Positions 21,672 to 33,620 of a stretch of DNA of 64,000 nt are shown here, piece by piece; the first letter of the stretch is position 1; every line of letters starts with the position of its first letter. The stretch lies in contig NC_088326.1 in assembly GCF_910592395.1 (NCBI RefSeq), forward strand, positions 4,531,001 to 4,595,000, written 5' to 3'. The notes beneath the pieces are model-generated. The model worked only from the letters and a program-made list of their open reading frames with translations, was not told the origin of the DNA and ran no database searches. The position numbers and the translations under genes were made by a program. Source of the stretch: Lineus longissimus (taxonomy: Eukaryota > Nemertea > Pilidiophora > Heteronemertea > Lineidae).

Positions 21672-24084
21672 CTACAGGTTGATGTAAACGGGAATTTTCA
21701 TGATTGATAGTGATCTTCCTCGATTATCCAGTGACACCAACGTACCGTCGTTCGCCATAATAATTGTATGTTCACGATTGATGGTTACTGGCATCCGATA
21801 TGTTTTGTGGAAGTTCCAAAAAAGTGGCATAAATTCAGGAAGAGGTAGATAATCAATTACAACCGGTTTCCCTCGCTTCTTGCTTTTCTTTGTTAAGGCA
21901 ATCAGTATAATTATGGTCATTTCAAAGACAACCATATGTATTGTACGCAATTGCCCTATTGTCGTTTTCTGGGTATAGTTGCTTCTTTCTGTGTAGAGCA
22001 AGATGCACTTGTGAACTTTGAAATTTACAATTACATCATGAGTGGCAGTGATGTAAATTTGAAATCTAGTGTATGCATGAATGTTCATGTACACATCCAG
22101 CTTTCTCCACATAGTTGATCTCCTCACCTCTCCCTTTCTCTTCAACAACAGTAAAAACACCAAATACTACACGTTTGGCTCGATTCCTCCTGATGGAGTA
22201 GACGGCAAAGGCTTGGTCAGAATAATCGGGGCGAGCAAGTTGGTATATTCTTTGAAATTTCCCTTTTCCTTGCTGACTTAGATGTTCTACCGAATAATAA
22301 CCAGTGACTTTCCTCTTTTGAAAGTCAATAACACAGAATGACATCACGCTCACTAAGCTGCCATTGATTACTCTAAAGAAAATAAACTTTCTAGAAATCG
22401 AGAACAGGTGCTGTGTGTCGTAACGGTCCCCTTTCGTTACCAAAGCATGAAAACCAGTGCGGTGACGATGAAAATCTTCCAAAATGAACTCGTTTGTCAA
22501 GCTGTTGTACAGTACATGAATTCTTAAAAATCCTGAAGTTCGATGTAAAAACTTCGGCCGAATTTTGACCTCTTTTTACTTTATCCGCTTTATCGCTTTT
22601 CCTAGAAAATATTTTAAGTGTTAAAACACCTTGGTTGAAAACAAAAATGTGAAATTTAATTAAACCTATATGGTTTCTTACACGTCCTGAATGATAATAT
22701 GCTCTTCAAGATTTAAAACACAGTACTTTTGGTATTAAACGACAACTGTTGTGACGTTTCGGATCAATTCCCAGTTTTAGTCTACCAACATCAGGTTTAA
22801 GAGACACGCAGTTTTCCTCGGAAGGAAATCGAGAAAAACGTATCAATTTATCATTCAGAAGAATGTGGGGAGACACTAAAAAGCGGTCAAAACCCTTTAT
22901 TGGAGAGATCCGTGTTAGGGGTAAAATGATGCCCCCGCTGCTGTCTGTAGTATGTAACTTCATTCACGATATGATTTCAGTTTTGCAGACAGCCTCGCTG
23001 CGTCAAGGTAAGTACCAAATTTGCTTGCCATTCTAGTCATTGACATTATTTCAAGCCGGAAAATGCTATGTCTCTAACAAATATTTTTCGAACAAAGGCT
23101 TGAAATGCAATATGACAACTTTTTTTAAATAAGAACCGCACAAAAAATTCCCTACCCCCCCCCCCCCCCCGATGATGCTGTGTTGTCAACCAATAGTGAA
23201 ACTTTTGTAGGTATCCATGCCATTTACCAAGCAGAAGGCTTATACCTTGGCTGGGCAGTTATAAAGTTGTCTCACCTTGCTCCTGCACCTATAAAATGGT
23301 GAAGGCCCTAATCATTCTGATCGGAGAGTGTCCATTGATTTCGTTTTAACTTATCTTAACTTTTAAAAAGACAAACAACCTGGAACAAATAAAAATCATT
23401 TCGTCTACACATTGGGAGGGGTAAAGTAGGTGAATCGATTCATGCTCCAATCAATCTAACATGTCTAATACGGATTCCATGGATAGTACAGTGATGGGCC
23501 AATGGTAGATACGACTATGTCGTTCCATCCATGGATCTTTAATAAAGATTCTTCATTGATCAATGGATGGAACACTTGATGATTAATCACCGTCACAGAT
23601 CCATGGATGGACACTTTTGCCGTGCAGAGGTTAACATCCAACTTCGTACAATTTCCCATTCGGGGCTGCGACAACAGCATTTTCGACTGCTAAACATTTT
23701 TATATGAATGAAATCAGGCATGTTCGAAAAGAAAAACTGCCTTTATGAATCAGAGTCCCGCCGGCTGTGAGTTCGACTCGGTGACCCATTGACCGCCAGC
23801 AGATCAGAGGCCCCAAAGCTACTCGACCACAGCGACTTGATGTTGTGAGGGTGCGACAAACAATGCTATTACCTTCTTTACAAACACTCTTCCCCCTTGA
23901 CACGTGATTCACCTTTCCTCCGACAAGGTGACCACGTCATAAACCTACAAAAGTGTTGTGCCTTCTTCATCCGAAGGTTAAAACCGGCGAAACCTTCATA
24001 CCTCGCACAATGCATGGAACAATTGAAACGGGATCGTGTCCAATGTGACGCTCCATATCGAAATAAATTGATATCGTCTTTGAC
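21672..24084 (-). pseudogene. PAN-family gene, array copy 1, broken
   Basis: Corresponds exon by exon to copy 2 (24383-26639). The PAN exon (about 24084-23873) keeps FDCSMHCARYEGFAGFNLR but its acceptor region has lost the CAG seen in copies 2 and 3. A middle exon lies at about 23680-23465. The long C-terminal exon (22611-21672) has a TAA early in the frame where copies 2 and 3 have CGG ATG AGG TAC, and an 11-bp deletion near 22105 (relative to CTCTCTTCCGTATTTG in copy 2) that shifts the frame, leaving two overlapping frames. The normal stop is lost (TAA to TAC), adding four residues. Function unknown; see copy 2 for the family description. Confidence 0.75.
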
Positions 24085-24281
24085 ACAAGAGTAGTAAAAG
24101 TAATCGATACGTTTGGACAATTCGTTTTACAATTTGTAAAGGCTATAAGATTTTGATAGAAAATAAAATAGTAAAGCTTAAAAAATCGAAAATATTTATT
24201 GCTTCGACAACTTGCAGAGCTGAATTCATCATTCATATCCATGATAGTTTCACTCAATCCGTTATTCAGCTTTCAGATTTT

Positions 24282-26880
24282 AACATAAGCGGCGAAACAA
24301 AGAAGTTTCTTTCGTATTGATTACCTTCGTCGCAAATAACTTAAATGCGGACAAAGACACAACCGGACGGCTACAGGTTGATTTAAACGGGGATTTTCAT
24401 GATTAATAGTGATCTTCCTCGATTATCCAGTGACACCAACGTACCGTCCTTCGCCATAATAATAATATATTCACGATTGATGGTTACTGGCATCCGATAT
24501 GTTTTGTGGAAGTTCCAAAAAAGTGGCATAAATTCAGGAAGAGGTAGATATTCAATTACAACCGGTTTCCCTCGCTTCGAGATTTTCTTTTCCATCAATA
24601 TAATTGTGGTCATTTCATAGACAGCAATATGATGTATACGCAATTGCCCTATTGTCGTTTTCTGGGTATAGTTGCTTCTTTCTGTGTAGAGCAAGATGCA
24701 CTTGTCAATTTTGATAAAAACAATTACATCATGAGTGGCAGTTATGTGAATATGAAATTTAGTGTTTCCGGGAGTGTTCATGTACACATCCAGCTCTCTT
24801 CCGTATTTGTTCACATAGTTGATCTCCTGTCCTCTCCCTTTCTCTTCAACAACAGTAAAAACACCAAACACTACACGTTTGGCTCGATTCCTCCTGATGG
24901 AGTAGACGACAAAGGCTTGGTCAGAATAATCGGGTCGAGCAAGTTGGTATATTCTTTGAAATTTCCCTTTTCCTTGCTGAATTGGTTGTTCTACCGAATA
25001 AAAACCAGTGACTTTCTTCTTTTGAAAGTCAATAACACAGAATGATTTCCAGTCCACTAAGCTGCCATTGATTACGCTAAAGGCATAAAACTTTCTAGAA
25101 ATCGAGAATAGTTTCTGTGTGTCGTAACGGTCCCCTTTCGTTACCACAGCATGAAAGCCAGTGCGGTGATAATGAAGATCTACCAAAATGAACCCATTTA
25201 TCAAGCTGTTGTACAGTACCTGAATTGCTAAAAATCCTGAAGTTCGATGTAAAAACTTCGGCCGAATTTTGACCTCTTTGTACCTCATCCGCTTTATCGC
25301 TTTTCCTAGAAAATATTTTCTGTGTTAAAACACCTTGTTTGATAACAAGAATATGAAATTTAATTAAACCTGTATGGTTTCTTACACGTCCTGAATGATA
25401 ATATGCTCTTCAAGTTTTAAAACACTGTACTTTAGGCATCAAACGACAGCTGTTGTGACGTTTCGGATCGATTCCCAGTTTTTAGTCTACTTACATAAGG
25501 TTTAAGACACCCGTAGTTTTCCACGGAAGGAAATCGAGAAACACGTATCAATTTATCATTCAGAAGAATGTGGGCAGACACTAAAAAGCGGTCAAAACCC
25601 TTTATTGGAGAGATCGGTGTTAGGGGTAAAATGATGCCCCCGCTGCTGTCTGTAGTATGTAACTACATACACGATATGTTTTCAGTTTTGCAGACAGCCT
25701 CGCTGTGTCAAGGTTAGTACAAACTTTGCTTGCCATTCTAGTCATTTTTTGTCAACTTTTGTAGGTATCCATGCCATTTACCAAGCAGAAGGCTTATACC
25801 TTGGCTGGGCAGTTATAAAGTTGTCTCACCTTGCTCCTGCAGCTATAAAATGATGAAGGCCTCTAATCATTCCGATCATAGAGTGTCCATTGATTTCACT
25901 TTAATTTATCTAAACTTTTAACAAGACAAACAACATGGAACAAATAAAAATCATTTCGTCTACACATTGGGAAGGGTAAAGTAGGTGAATCGATTCATGC
26001 TCCAATCAATCTAACATGTCTAATACGGATTCCATGGATAGTACAATGATGGGCCAATGGTAGACACGACTATGTCGTTCCATCCGTGGATCTTTAATAA
26101 AGATTCATAATCGATCAATGGATGGAACACTTGATGATTAATCACCGTCACAGATCCATGGATGGACACTTTTGCCGTGCAGAGGTTAACATCCAGCTTC
26201 GTACAACATCCCATTCGGGGCTGCGACAAGAGTATTTTCGACTGCTAAACATTTGTATATGAATGAAATCAGGCAGCTTAGAAAACAAAAACTGCCTTTA
26301 TAAATTAGCGACCCGCCGACTTGGAGTTCGACTCGGTGACCCATTGACCGCCAGCAGATCAGAGTCCCCAAAGCTACTCGACCACAGCGACTTGATGTTG
26401 TGAGGGTGCGACAAACAATATTATTACCTTCTTTACAAACACTCTTCCCCCCTTGACACGTGATCCACCTTTCCTCCGACAAGGTGACCACGTCATAAAC
26501 CTACAAAAGTGTTGTGCCTTCTTCATCCGAAGGTTAAAACCGGCGAAACCTTCATACCTCGCACAATGCATGGAACAATCGAAACGGGATCGTGTCCAAT
26601 GTGGCGCTCCATATCGAAATAAATTGATATCGTCTTTGACTGCAACTGTAGTAAAAGTAATAGATACGTTTGGACAATTCGTCTCACAATATGTAAAGGC
26701 TATAAGATTTGGATAGAAAATAAAAATAGCAATGCTTAAAAAATCGAAAATATTTATTGCTTCGACAACTTGCAGAGCTGAATTCATCATTCATATCCAT
26801 GATAGTTTCACTCAATCCGTTATTCAGCCAACTGTAAAACGACCGGTATATCAATCACTTTGCACCTGAAGTTTAACTCT
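24282..26880. repeat. Tandem array unit, copy 2 (head deleted)
   Basis: Aligns with the body of copies 1 and 3 but lacks about 1.4 kb of head, starting at the segment TAAGCGGCGAAACAAAGAAG. It also lacks the poly-C tract and its flanks near 25748. It ends where the head of copy 3 begins (GCTGCATCGATTTTATTG at about 26886). Confidence 0.85.
24383..26639 (-). CDS. PAN-family gene, array copy 2 (candidate, structure partly resolved)
   Basis: Uncharacterised family. Exons supported on -: PAN exon 26639-26428 (acceptor CTACAGTTGCAG, donor GTAATA, phase 0 end after two Lys) with an Apple/PAN-like pattern FDCSMHCARYEGFAGFNLR...HFCRF, in which the usual third Cys is replaced; middle exon from 26244 (acceptor TTTAG) holding CTKLDVNLCTAKVSIHG and ending near YYPWNP; and a long intronless exon 25305-24383 (acceptor TTTTCCTAG) of about 307 codons, beta-strand-rich, with blade-like repeats such as KDGTLVSLDNRGRSLLIMKI. 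A further exon between the last two is possible (about 25700-25490) but carries an in-frame stop here. No signal peptide exon was identified. PAN domains bind protein or carbohydrate, usually outside the cell; secretion here is inferred. The long exon differs from copy 3 almost only by amino-acid-changing substitutions. Confidence 0.5.
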
Positions 26881-29800
26881 TTTAGCTGCATCGATTTTAT
26901 TGATTATGACAATTTATAAAATCGATGACAAGATTCGTGAATTTGAAAAAATCGACATAACATAAACCGTACCTCAGTTCAGTACAGTATGTCACCTGTC
27001 TAATTTACATCAGTAGGCAAGTCACAACCGAGGCTGGACCGAGCAGTTGATTAATATAAGCGGAATGGGAATTTCATAACAATCTTCTTCCACAGTACCT
27101 TTATTCATTCCAGTTGATGATCGTAAATTTCCCGAGGGGGTGTACAGTACTCTATAGCCCTATCCCTAAGGTCGTTATCTCGAGTCTCGATATGTATTTG
27201 CTGTTCCTTAGACTGCGTATCCGGCCATCCAGAGACTGCTTGTTTGTACAGACTTTTCATGTTATATGTTCTCTTGAAATTGGAACCTTGTTGATGCAAA
27301 GCCTACACAAAAGCGGTTATAGTTCAAATTATCCTTGCCCAGGCCTGGCCGATCCCTGGTTCAGGGGTCCACCAGGAAAGTCTGTAACCCAAGCAGTCGT
27401 CATCCGTAGCCAACAACTCCCGCAGCATCAAACATATTGAAATTTAGCAGGGAGATTAAGCAATGTATTAACAGTCATGACGGTGTAGAGTTTAAATGTC
27501 ATACATTGTCATACATGTAAGACACAATGTCGGCCAAACAAATGATTCTAGTATGCCTTCTCTAAGCTTTTGACTGCCACAGCCTCTTCTATAGACCCAC
27601 ATCTGTAAGAATACAATATGGCCGGACATTTTTTTTTCCACGGAAAAGTTTTCTATAGTGTTTTTCATATCATTCTCACCAAAGGTACGGAATCGCGTAC
27701 GAATAAAAAAATTTTGTCTTTGATTGGAGGCTGTCAGATTCCCCCGTGTTTGAAAACAAAGAGTTGGGCCTCTTCTTTAGCTATGTATCAAGTCATAATG
27801 ACTTTACGACATGACATACCACGGCCATATCTGGTGACGGGTCAACACAAACCAATCTGATTACAAAATCAATACCCATTGGCGGTGTGGAGGCAATGAG
27901 TTGGAGTGAATGGCTATTTATCAGCTCACAGGATAACAAAAGTCGGGTCTGGTCGAAGTGCGAGATTGATTTTATTGACCCTGCAACTGTACAAGGCAAC
28001 ATGGGCATATAGAGAACCATTTGCTTAGCCTATTCAGAACCGAAATATTCGTATCTGTGTGCAGTCTGGGTAAAACGAAAAATCAAGTTCGTGTAGCTGT
28101 AATTGATATCACCCTTCTTATAAGGGGGTCCTTAAGATATTGATGAATCAATACCTCAGCACCACGTTCTGCATCATGATAGAGACATTTTCACTCCAAT
28201 CTGCCGTGAAGTCTTGTCATGACAAACAGATTTTCGGATTTGGTTCAGCGCCTAACAACCTTCTGAGATAAAGAGTAGGTTTCAGCCTGATTTTCATGGT
28301 CATGGTCATTTAACGGAAGCGGCGAAACAAAGAAGTTTGTTTCGTATTGATGACCTTCCTCGCAAATAACTAAAATGCGGACAAAGACACAACCGAATGG
28401 CTACAGGTTGATTTAAACGGGGATTTTCATGATTAATAGTGATCTTCCTCGATTATCCAGTGACACCAACGTACCGTCGTTCGCCATAATAATTGTATGT
28501 TCACGATTGATGGTTACTGGCATCCGATATGTTTTGTGGAAGTTCCAAAAAAGTGGCATAAATTCAGGAAGAGGTAGATATTCAATTACAACCGGTTTCC
28601 CTCGCTTCGAGCTTTTCTTTTCCATAAATATAATTGTGGTCTTTTCATAGACAACAATACGATTTATTAGAAATCGCCCTATTGTCGTTTTCTGGGTATA
28701 GTTGCTTCTTTCTGTGTAGAGCAAGATGCATTGGTCAATTGTGTTTACAACAATTACATCATGAGTGGCAGTTATGTGAATATGAAAACTAGTGTATACG
28801 TGAATGTTCTTGTACACATCCAGCTCTCTTCCGTATTTGTTCACATAGTTGATCTCCTGACCTATCCCTTTCTTTTCAACAACAGTAAAAACACCAAACA
28901 CTACACGTTTGGCTCGATTCCTCCTGATGGAGTAGACGACAAAGGCTTGGTCAGAAAAATCAGGTCGAGCAAGTCCATATATTCTTTGAAATTTCCATTT
29001 TTCTTGCTGACTTAGATGTTCTACCGAATAATAGCCAGTGACTTTCCTCTTTTGAAAGTCAATAACACAGAATGATTTCCAGTCCACTAAGCTGCCATTA
29101 ATTACTTTAAAGACATAAAACGTTCTAGAAATCGAGAATAGTTTCTGTGTATCGTAACGGTCCCCTTTCGTTACCACAGCATGAAAGCCTGTGCGGTGAG
29201 GTTGAAAATCTACCAAAATGAACCCATTTGTCAAGCTGTTGTACAGTACCTGAATTGCTGAATTTCGATGTAAAAACCTCGGCCGAATTTTGACCTCTTT
29301 GTACCTCATCCGCTTTATCGCTTTTCCTAGAAAATGTTTTAAGTGTTAAAACACCTTGGTTGAAAACAAAAATGTGACATTTAATTAAACCTATATGGTT
29401 TCTTACACGTCCTGAATGATAATATGCTGTTCAAAATTTAAAACACTGTACTTTTGGTATCAAACGACAACTGTTGTGACGTTTCGGATCGATTCCCAGT
29501 TTTGGTCTACCAACATAAGGTTTAAAACACACGTAGTTTTCCACGGAAGGAAATCGAGAAAAACGTATCAATTTATCATTCAGAAGAATGTGGGGAGATA
29601 CTAAAAAGCGGTCAAAACCTTATTGGAGAGATCCGTGTTAGGGGTAAAATGATGCCCCCGCTGCTGTCTGTAGTATGTAACTTCATACACGATATGATTT
29701 CAGTTTTGCAGACAGCCTCGCTGCGTCAAGGTAAGTACCAACTTTGCTTGCCATTCTAGTCATTGACATTATTTCAAGCCGGAAAATGCTATGTCTCCAA

Positions 29801-31062
29801 CAAATATTTTTCGAACAAAGGCTTGAAATGCAATATAAATACTCTTTTTGATTTTTTAGAATAAAAACCCCACAAAAAGTCCCTATCCCCCCCCCCCCAC
29901 CGATGATGCTGTGATGTCAACCAATAGTGGAACTGTTGGGGATATCCATGCCATGTACCAAGCAGAAGGCTTATACCTTGGCTGGGCAGTTATAAAGTTG
30001 TCTCACCTTGCTCCTGCAGCTATAAAATGATGAAGGCCTCTAATCATTCCGATCAGAGAGTGTCCATTGATTTCGTTTTAACTTATCTTAACTTTTAAAA
30101 AGACAAACAACCTGGAACAAATAAAAATCATTTCGTCTACACATTGGGAGGGGTAAAGTAGGTGAATCGATTCATGCTCCAATCAATCTAACATGTCTAA
30201 TACGGATTCCATGGATAGTACAATGATGGGCCAATGGTAGATACGACTATGTCGTTCCATCCGTGGATCTTTAATAAAGATTCATAATCGATCAATGGAT
30301 GGAACACTTGATGATCAATCACCGTCACAGATCCATGGATGGACAACTTTGCCGTGCTGAGGTTAACATCCAGCTTCGTACAATTATTCGGGGCTGCGAC
30401 AAGAGCATTTTCGACTGCTAAACATTTGTATATGAATGAAATCAGGCAGCTTAGAAAACAAAAACTGCCTTTATAAATTAGCGACCCGCCGACTTGGAGT
30501 TCGACTCGGTGACCCATTGACCGCCAGCAGATCAGAGTCCCCAAAGCTAATCGACCACAGCGACTTGATGTTCTGAGGGTGCGACAAACAATGCTATTAC
30601 CTTCTTTACAAACACTCTTCCCCCCTCGACACGTGATTCACCTTTCCTCCGACAAGGCGACCACGTCATAAAACTACAAAAGTGTTGTGCCTTCTTCATC
30701 CGAAGGTTAAAACCGGCGAAACCTTCATTTCTCGCACAATGCATGGAACAATCAAAACGGAATCGTGTCCAATGTGGCGCTCCATATCGAAAGAAAATGA
30801 CATCGCCTTTGACTGCAACTGTAGTAAAAGTGATAGATACGTTCGGACAATTCGTCTCACAATATGTAAAGGCCATAAGATTTGGATAGAAAATAAAATA
30901 GTAACGCTTGAAAAATCGAAAATATTTATTGCTTCGACAACTTGCAGAGCTGAATTTATCATTCATATCCATGATAATTTCACTCAATCCGTTATTCAGC
31001 CAACTGTAAAACGACCGGTATATCAATCACTATGCCCCTGAAGTTTAACTCTTTTAGCTGCA
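26881..31062. repeat. Tandem array unit, copy 3 (complete, 4.18 kb)
   Basis: The reference unit: head 26881-28310, PAN-family gene on - (28413-30812), then the boundary with copy 4 at about 31062. It contains the unoccupied target sites that match the Harbinger (27340-27342) and the satellite-bearing insertion (27270-27276). A poly-C run is at about 29886-29897. The head is non-coding; the short ORFs there repeat between copies but carry no motif. Confidence 0.85.
28413..30812 (-). CDS. PAN-family gene, array copy 3 (candidate)
   Basis: Same layout as copy 2: PAN exon 30812-30601 (FDCSMHCARNEGFAGFNLR, donor GTAATA, phase 0), middle exon about 30418-30197 (CTKLDVNLSTAKLSIHG ... WNDIVVSTIGPSLYYP) and long terminal exon 29336-28413 open for 307 codons to the same IPV stop. 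The middle exon has lost a few codons around PNNCTKL relative to copy 2. The possible extra exon around 29700-29520 carries a small deletion (CCAATAAGG for CCAATAAAGGG), so either it is not an exon or the copy is damaged. In the long exon, replacements relative to copy 2 cluster in two blocks (about 28730-28830 and 28610-28680) with no silent changes seen. Function unknown; not a transposon protein as far as I can tell. Confidence 0.5.
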
Positions 31063-31437
31063 TCGATTATATTGATTATGACAATCAATAAAATCGATGA
31101 CAAGGTTCGTGAATTTGAAGAAACCGACATAACATAAACCGTACCTCAGTTCAGTACAGTATGTCACCTGTCTAATTTACATTAGTAGGCAAGTCACAAC
31201 CGAGGCTGGACCGAGCAGTTGATTAAGCGGAATGGGAATTTCATAACAACCTTCTTCCCCAGAACCTTTATTAATCGCAATTTATCATCGTAAATTTAGG
31301 GGGTGTACAGTTTTCTGTAGCCCTACCCCTAAGGTCGTTATCTCGAGTCTCGATATGTATTTGCTGTTGCTTAGACTGCGTATCCGGCAATCAATAGATT
31401 TTGCTTGTACAGACTTTTCATGTTATATGTTCTCTTG

Positions 31438-32940
31438 CAGAGCATGCTCCGCACAAAACAGTGAACTCTTCACTGTCTACATTTTCCGCTCACACAGTGG
31501 ACAGTTCACAGTTGGCCAGATGCTTTCGCCGTCTATTATCCGCTTCTTGAACTAACAATGAGTTGGCCCATACGTGAGACAAAAAGTTACCAGATTGTGA
31601 CTCGTGGCTGCGAATGATAGGACCCTGACCCCTGATCACTGCCAAACTTTATATGCGAGACAAAAAGTTACCTGGTTGTGACTTACGGCTGGGAATGATG
31701 GGACCCCGACCCATGACCACTGCCAAACTTTATATGTGAGACAAAAAGTTACCAGATTGTGACTCGTGGCTGTGAATGATAGGACCCCGACCCATGATCA
31801 CTGCCAAACTTCATACGTGAGAAAAAAAGTTACCAGATGGTGACTCGTGGCTGGGAATGATAGGACCCCGAACCATGATCACTGCCAAACTTCATATGTG
31901 AGACAAAAAGTTACCAGATTGTGACTCGTGGCTGTGAATGATAGGACCCCGACCCATGATCACTGCCAAACTTAATACATGAGACAAAAAGTTACCAGAT
32001 TGTGACTCGTGGCTGTGAATGATAGGACCCCGACCCATGATCACTGCCAAACTTCATACGTGAGGCAAAAAGTTACCAGATTGTGACTCGTGGCTGGGAA
32101 CGATAGGACCCCGACCCATGATCACTGCCAAACTTTATATGTGAGACAAAAAGTTACCAGATTGTGACTCGTGGCTGTGAATGATAGGACCCTGACCCCT
32201 GATCACTGCCAAACTTTATATGTGAGACAAAAAGTTACCTGATTGTGACTTACGGTTGGGAATGATGGGACCCCGACCCATGACCACTGCCAATCTTTAT
32301 ATGTGAGACAAAAAGTTACCACATTGTGACTTGTGGCTGTGAATGATAGGACCCCGACCCATGATCACTGCCAAACTTTATATGTGAGACAAAAAGTTAC
32401 CAGATTGTGACTCGTGGCTGTGAATGATAGGACCCCGACCCATGATCACTGCCAAATTTCATACGTGAGACAAAAAGTTACCAGATTGTGACTCGCGGCT
32501 GGGAATGATAGGACCCCGACCCATAATCATTGCCAAAATTCATACTTGAGACAAAAATTTACCAGATTGTGACTGGCGGCTGGGAATGAGAGGACCTAAC
32601 CGCCCCAACCCCTCATACTCCTGGCACATAGGGGAAAAACGTCTCTTATTGTGACATGTTGTTGGAAATGATACCGCCTGTAGCCGCCCATCCTCACTGC
32701 TAAAATGAAATAAAAGAGTCAAAATTTCAAGTTCAAATTGTCTATTCGGCAACAGTCAAAAACTATATATAGAACAAATTAAAAACACGTGGTCATTCAA
32801 CAATATTCCAGAATATTCAATGGTATTCTTCGTTGCGCAGAGAATGTGCGCAAAAGCAAACACACAGTAGAATGTTCACTGTTTAATGCGATATCGACAA
32901 CAGTGAAATGCTCTACTGTTGTATAGTAGAGAGTACGTTG
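31438..32940. mobile_element. Insertion with internal 81-bp minisatellite, 7-bp target duplication
   Basis: Flanked by TCTCTTG at 31431-31437 and 32941-32947; copies 1 (15856-15862) and 3 (27270-27276) have the site once, uninterrupted. Both ends are CA-rich and contain an AACAGTGAAC word facing inward, weak evidence for terminal inverted repeats. A 7-8 bp duplication would suit a hAT-like or related cut-and-paste element, but no transposase is present. The core is the minisatellite. Confidence 0.65.
31573..32590. repeat. 81-bp minisatellite, about 12-13 copies
   Basis: Tandem units each containing GAGACAAAAAGTTACC, GTGACTCGTGGCTG and GATCACTGCCAAACTT. Successive GAGACAAAAAG words are 81 bp apart. 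Later units (after about 32520) are more diverged. No spacers between units, so this is not a CRISPR array. Confidence 0.9.
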
Positions 32941-33180
32941 TCTCTTGATATTTGAACCTTGTTGATGCAAAGCCTAGACAAAAGCAGTTCTAGTTCAAAT
33001 TATCCTTGCCCAGGCCTGGCCGATCCCTGTTTCAGGGGTCCACCAGGAAAGTTTGTAACCCAAGCAGTCGTCATCCGTAGCCAACAACTCCCGCAGCATC
33101 AAACATATTGAAATTTAGCAGGGAGATTAAGCAATGTATTGACAGTCATGACGTGTATAGTTTGAAATGTCATACATTGG

Positions 33181-33620
33181 GTGATTTCATAGTCAGTTTT
33201 TAGATTTAGCTTTAAAACTAAATGGGACACTAAAGCCCATGATTAAACCAGCATTGAAATGAGGTGGGTTTTAGTTTCATCCTATTTCAAAGTCGGTGTT
33301 TGTTGGTTTTAGCTTCATGTCCAGTTTGAGCTTTAAACTAAGGGATGGTTTTAGTGTCAAAAACTAACACCGGGACTAAAACTAAAACTCTCCAAAACAC
33401 CAGAAATGAAATCAGTTCTGGTGTTAGTTTTGACACTCAGTTTTAGCATCATCCTATTTCAAATTAGGTTTTAGTTTCACACTGAAACCAATTGGAACAC
33501 CAAGGTCTGATCTTAATCCCAGCTCGGTGTTATATTTGGAAGATTTGTAGTGCATTTTGTATTATCAATAAAACTAACACCTTAGGCATTAACATCGAGT
33601 GGATTTCAAAGTTGGTGTTG
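33181..33620. repeat. Palindrome-rich AT segment with repeated TTTTAGTTTCA words
   Basis: Multiple copies, in both orientations, of GGTGTTAGTTTT, TTTTAGTTTCA and CATCCTATTTCAAA. It looks like a MITE or element terminus with clustered binding motifs, but I could not define terminal repeats. Confidence 0.4.

Larger units (their letters stand above)
15475..24281. repeat. Tandem array unit, copy 1 (split by Harbinger)
   Basis: The unit occupies 15475-15928 and 20610-24281 (about 4.1 kb without the transposon) and aligns throughout with copy 3 (26881-31062). Its head (to about 21600) is non-coding, including the segment 20610-21671, and its body carries a PAN-family gene on -. A run of 16 or so C residues near 23153-23170 is shared in shorter form with copy 3. 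The junction with copy 2 is near 24268-24282, where GTTATTCAG continues differently from copies 2 and 3. Confidence 0.85.
31063..33180. repeat. Tandem array unit, copy 4 (partial head, interrupted)
   Basis: Head sequence 31063-31437 and 32941-33180 continues the array (GCTGCATCGATTATATTG, then the CCTTGCCCAGGCCTGG site at about 33004) and stops abruptly after CATACATTGG. It is split by the insertion at 31438-32940. There is no gene in this copy. Confidence 0.8.

Noticed and set aside
22925-23008. Signal-peptide-like + strand exon (MMPPLLSVV...) with GTAAGT donor, repeated at 25630 and 29650
   Set aside because: It is conserved between array copies, but no compatible downstream exon on + was found; the - strand PAN exons explain the neighbouring ORFs better. 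It could still be a real exon.
30682-31041. 119-codon + ORF in array copy 3
   Set aside because: It is antisense to the PAN exon and not preserved in the other copies.
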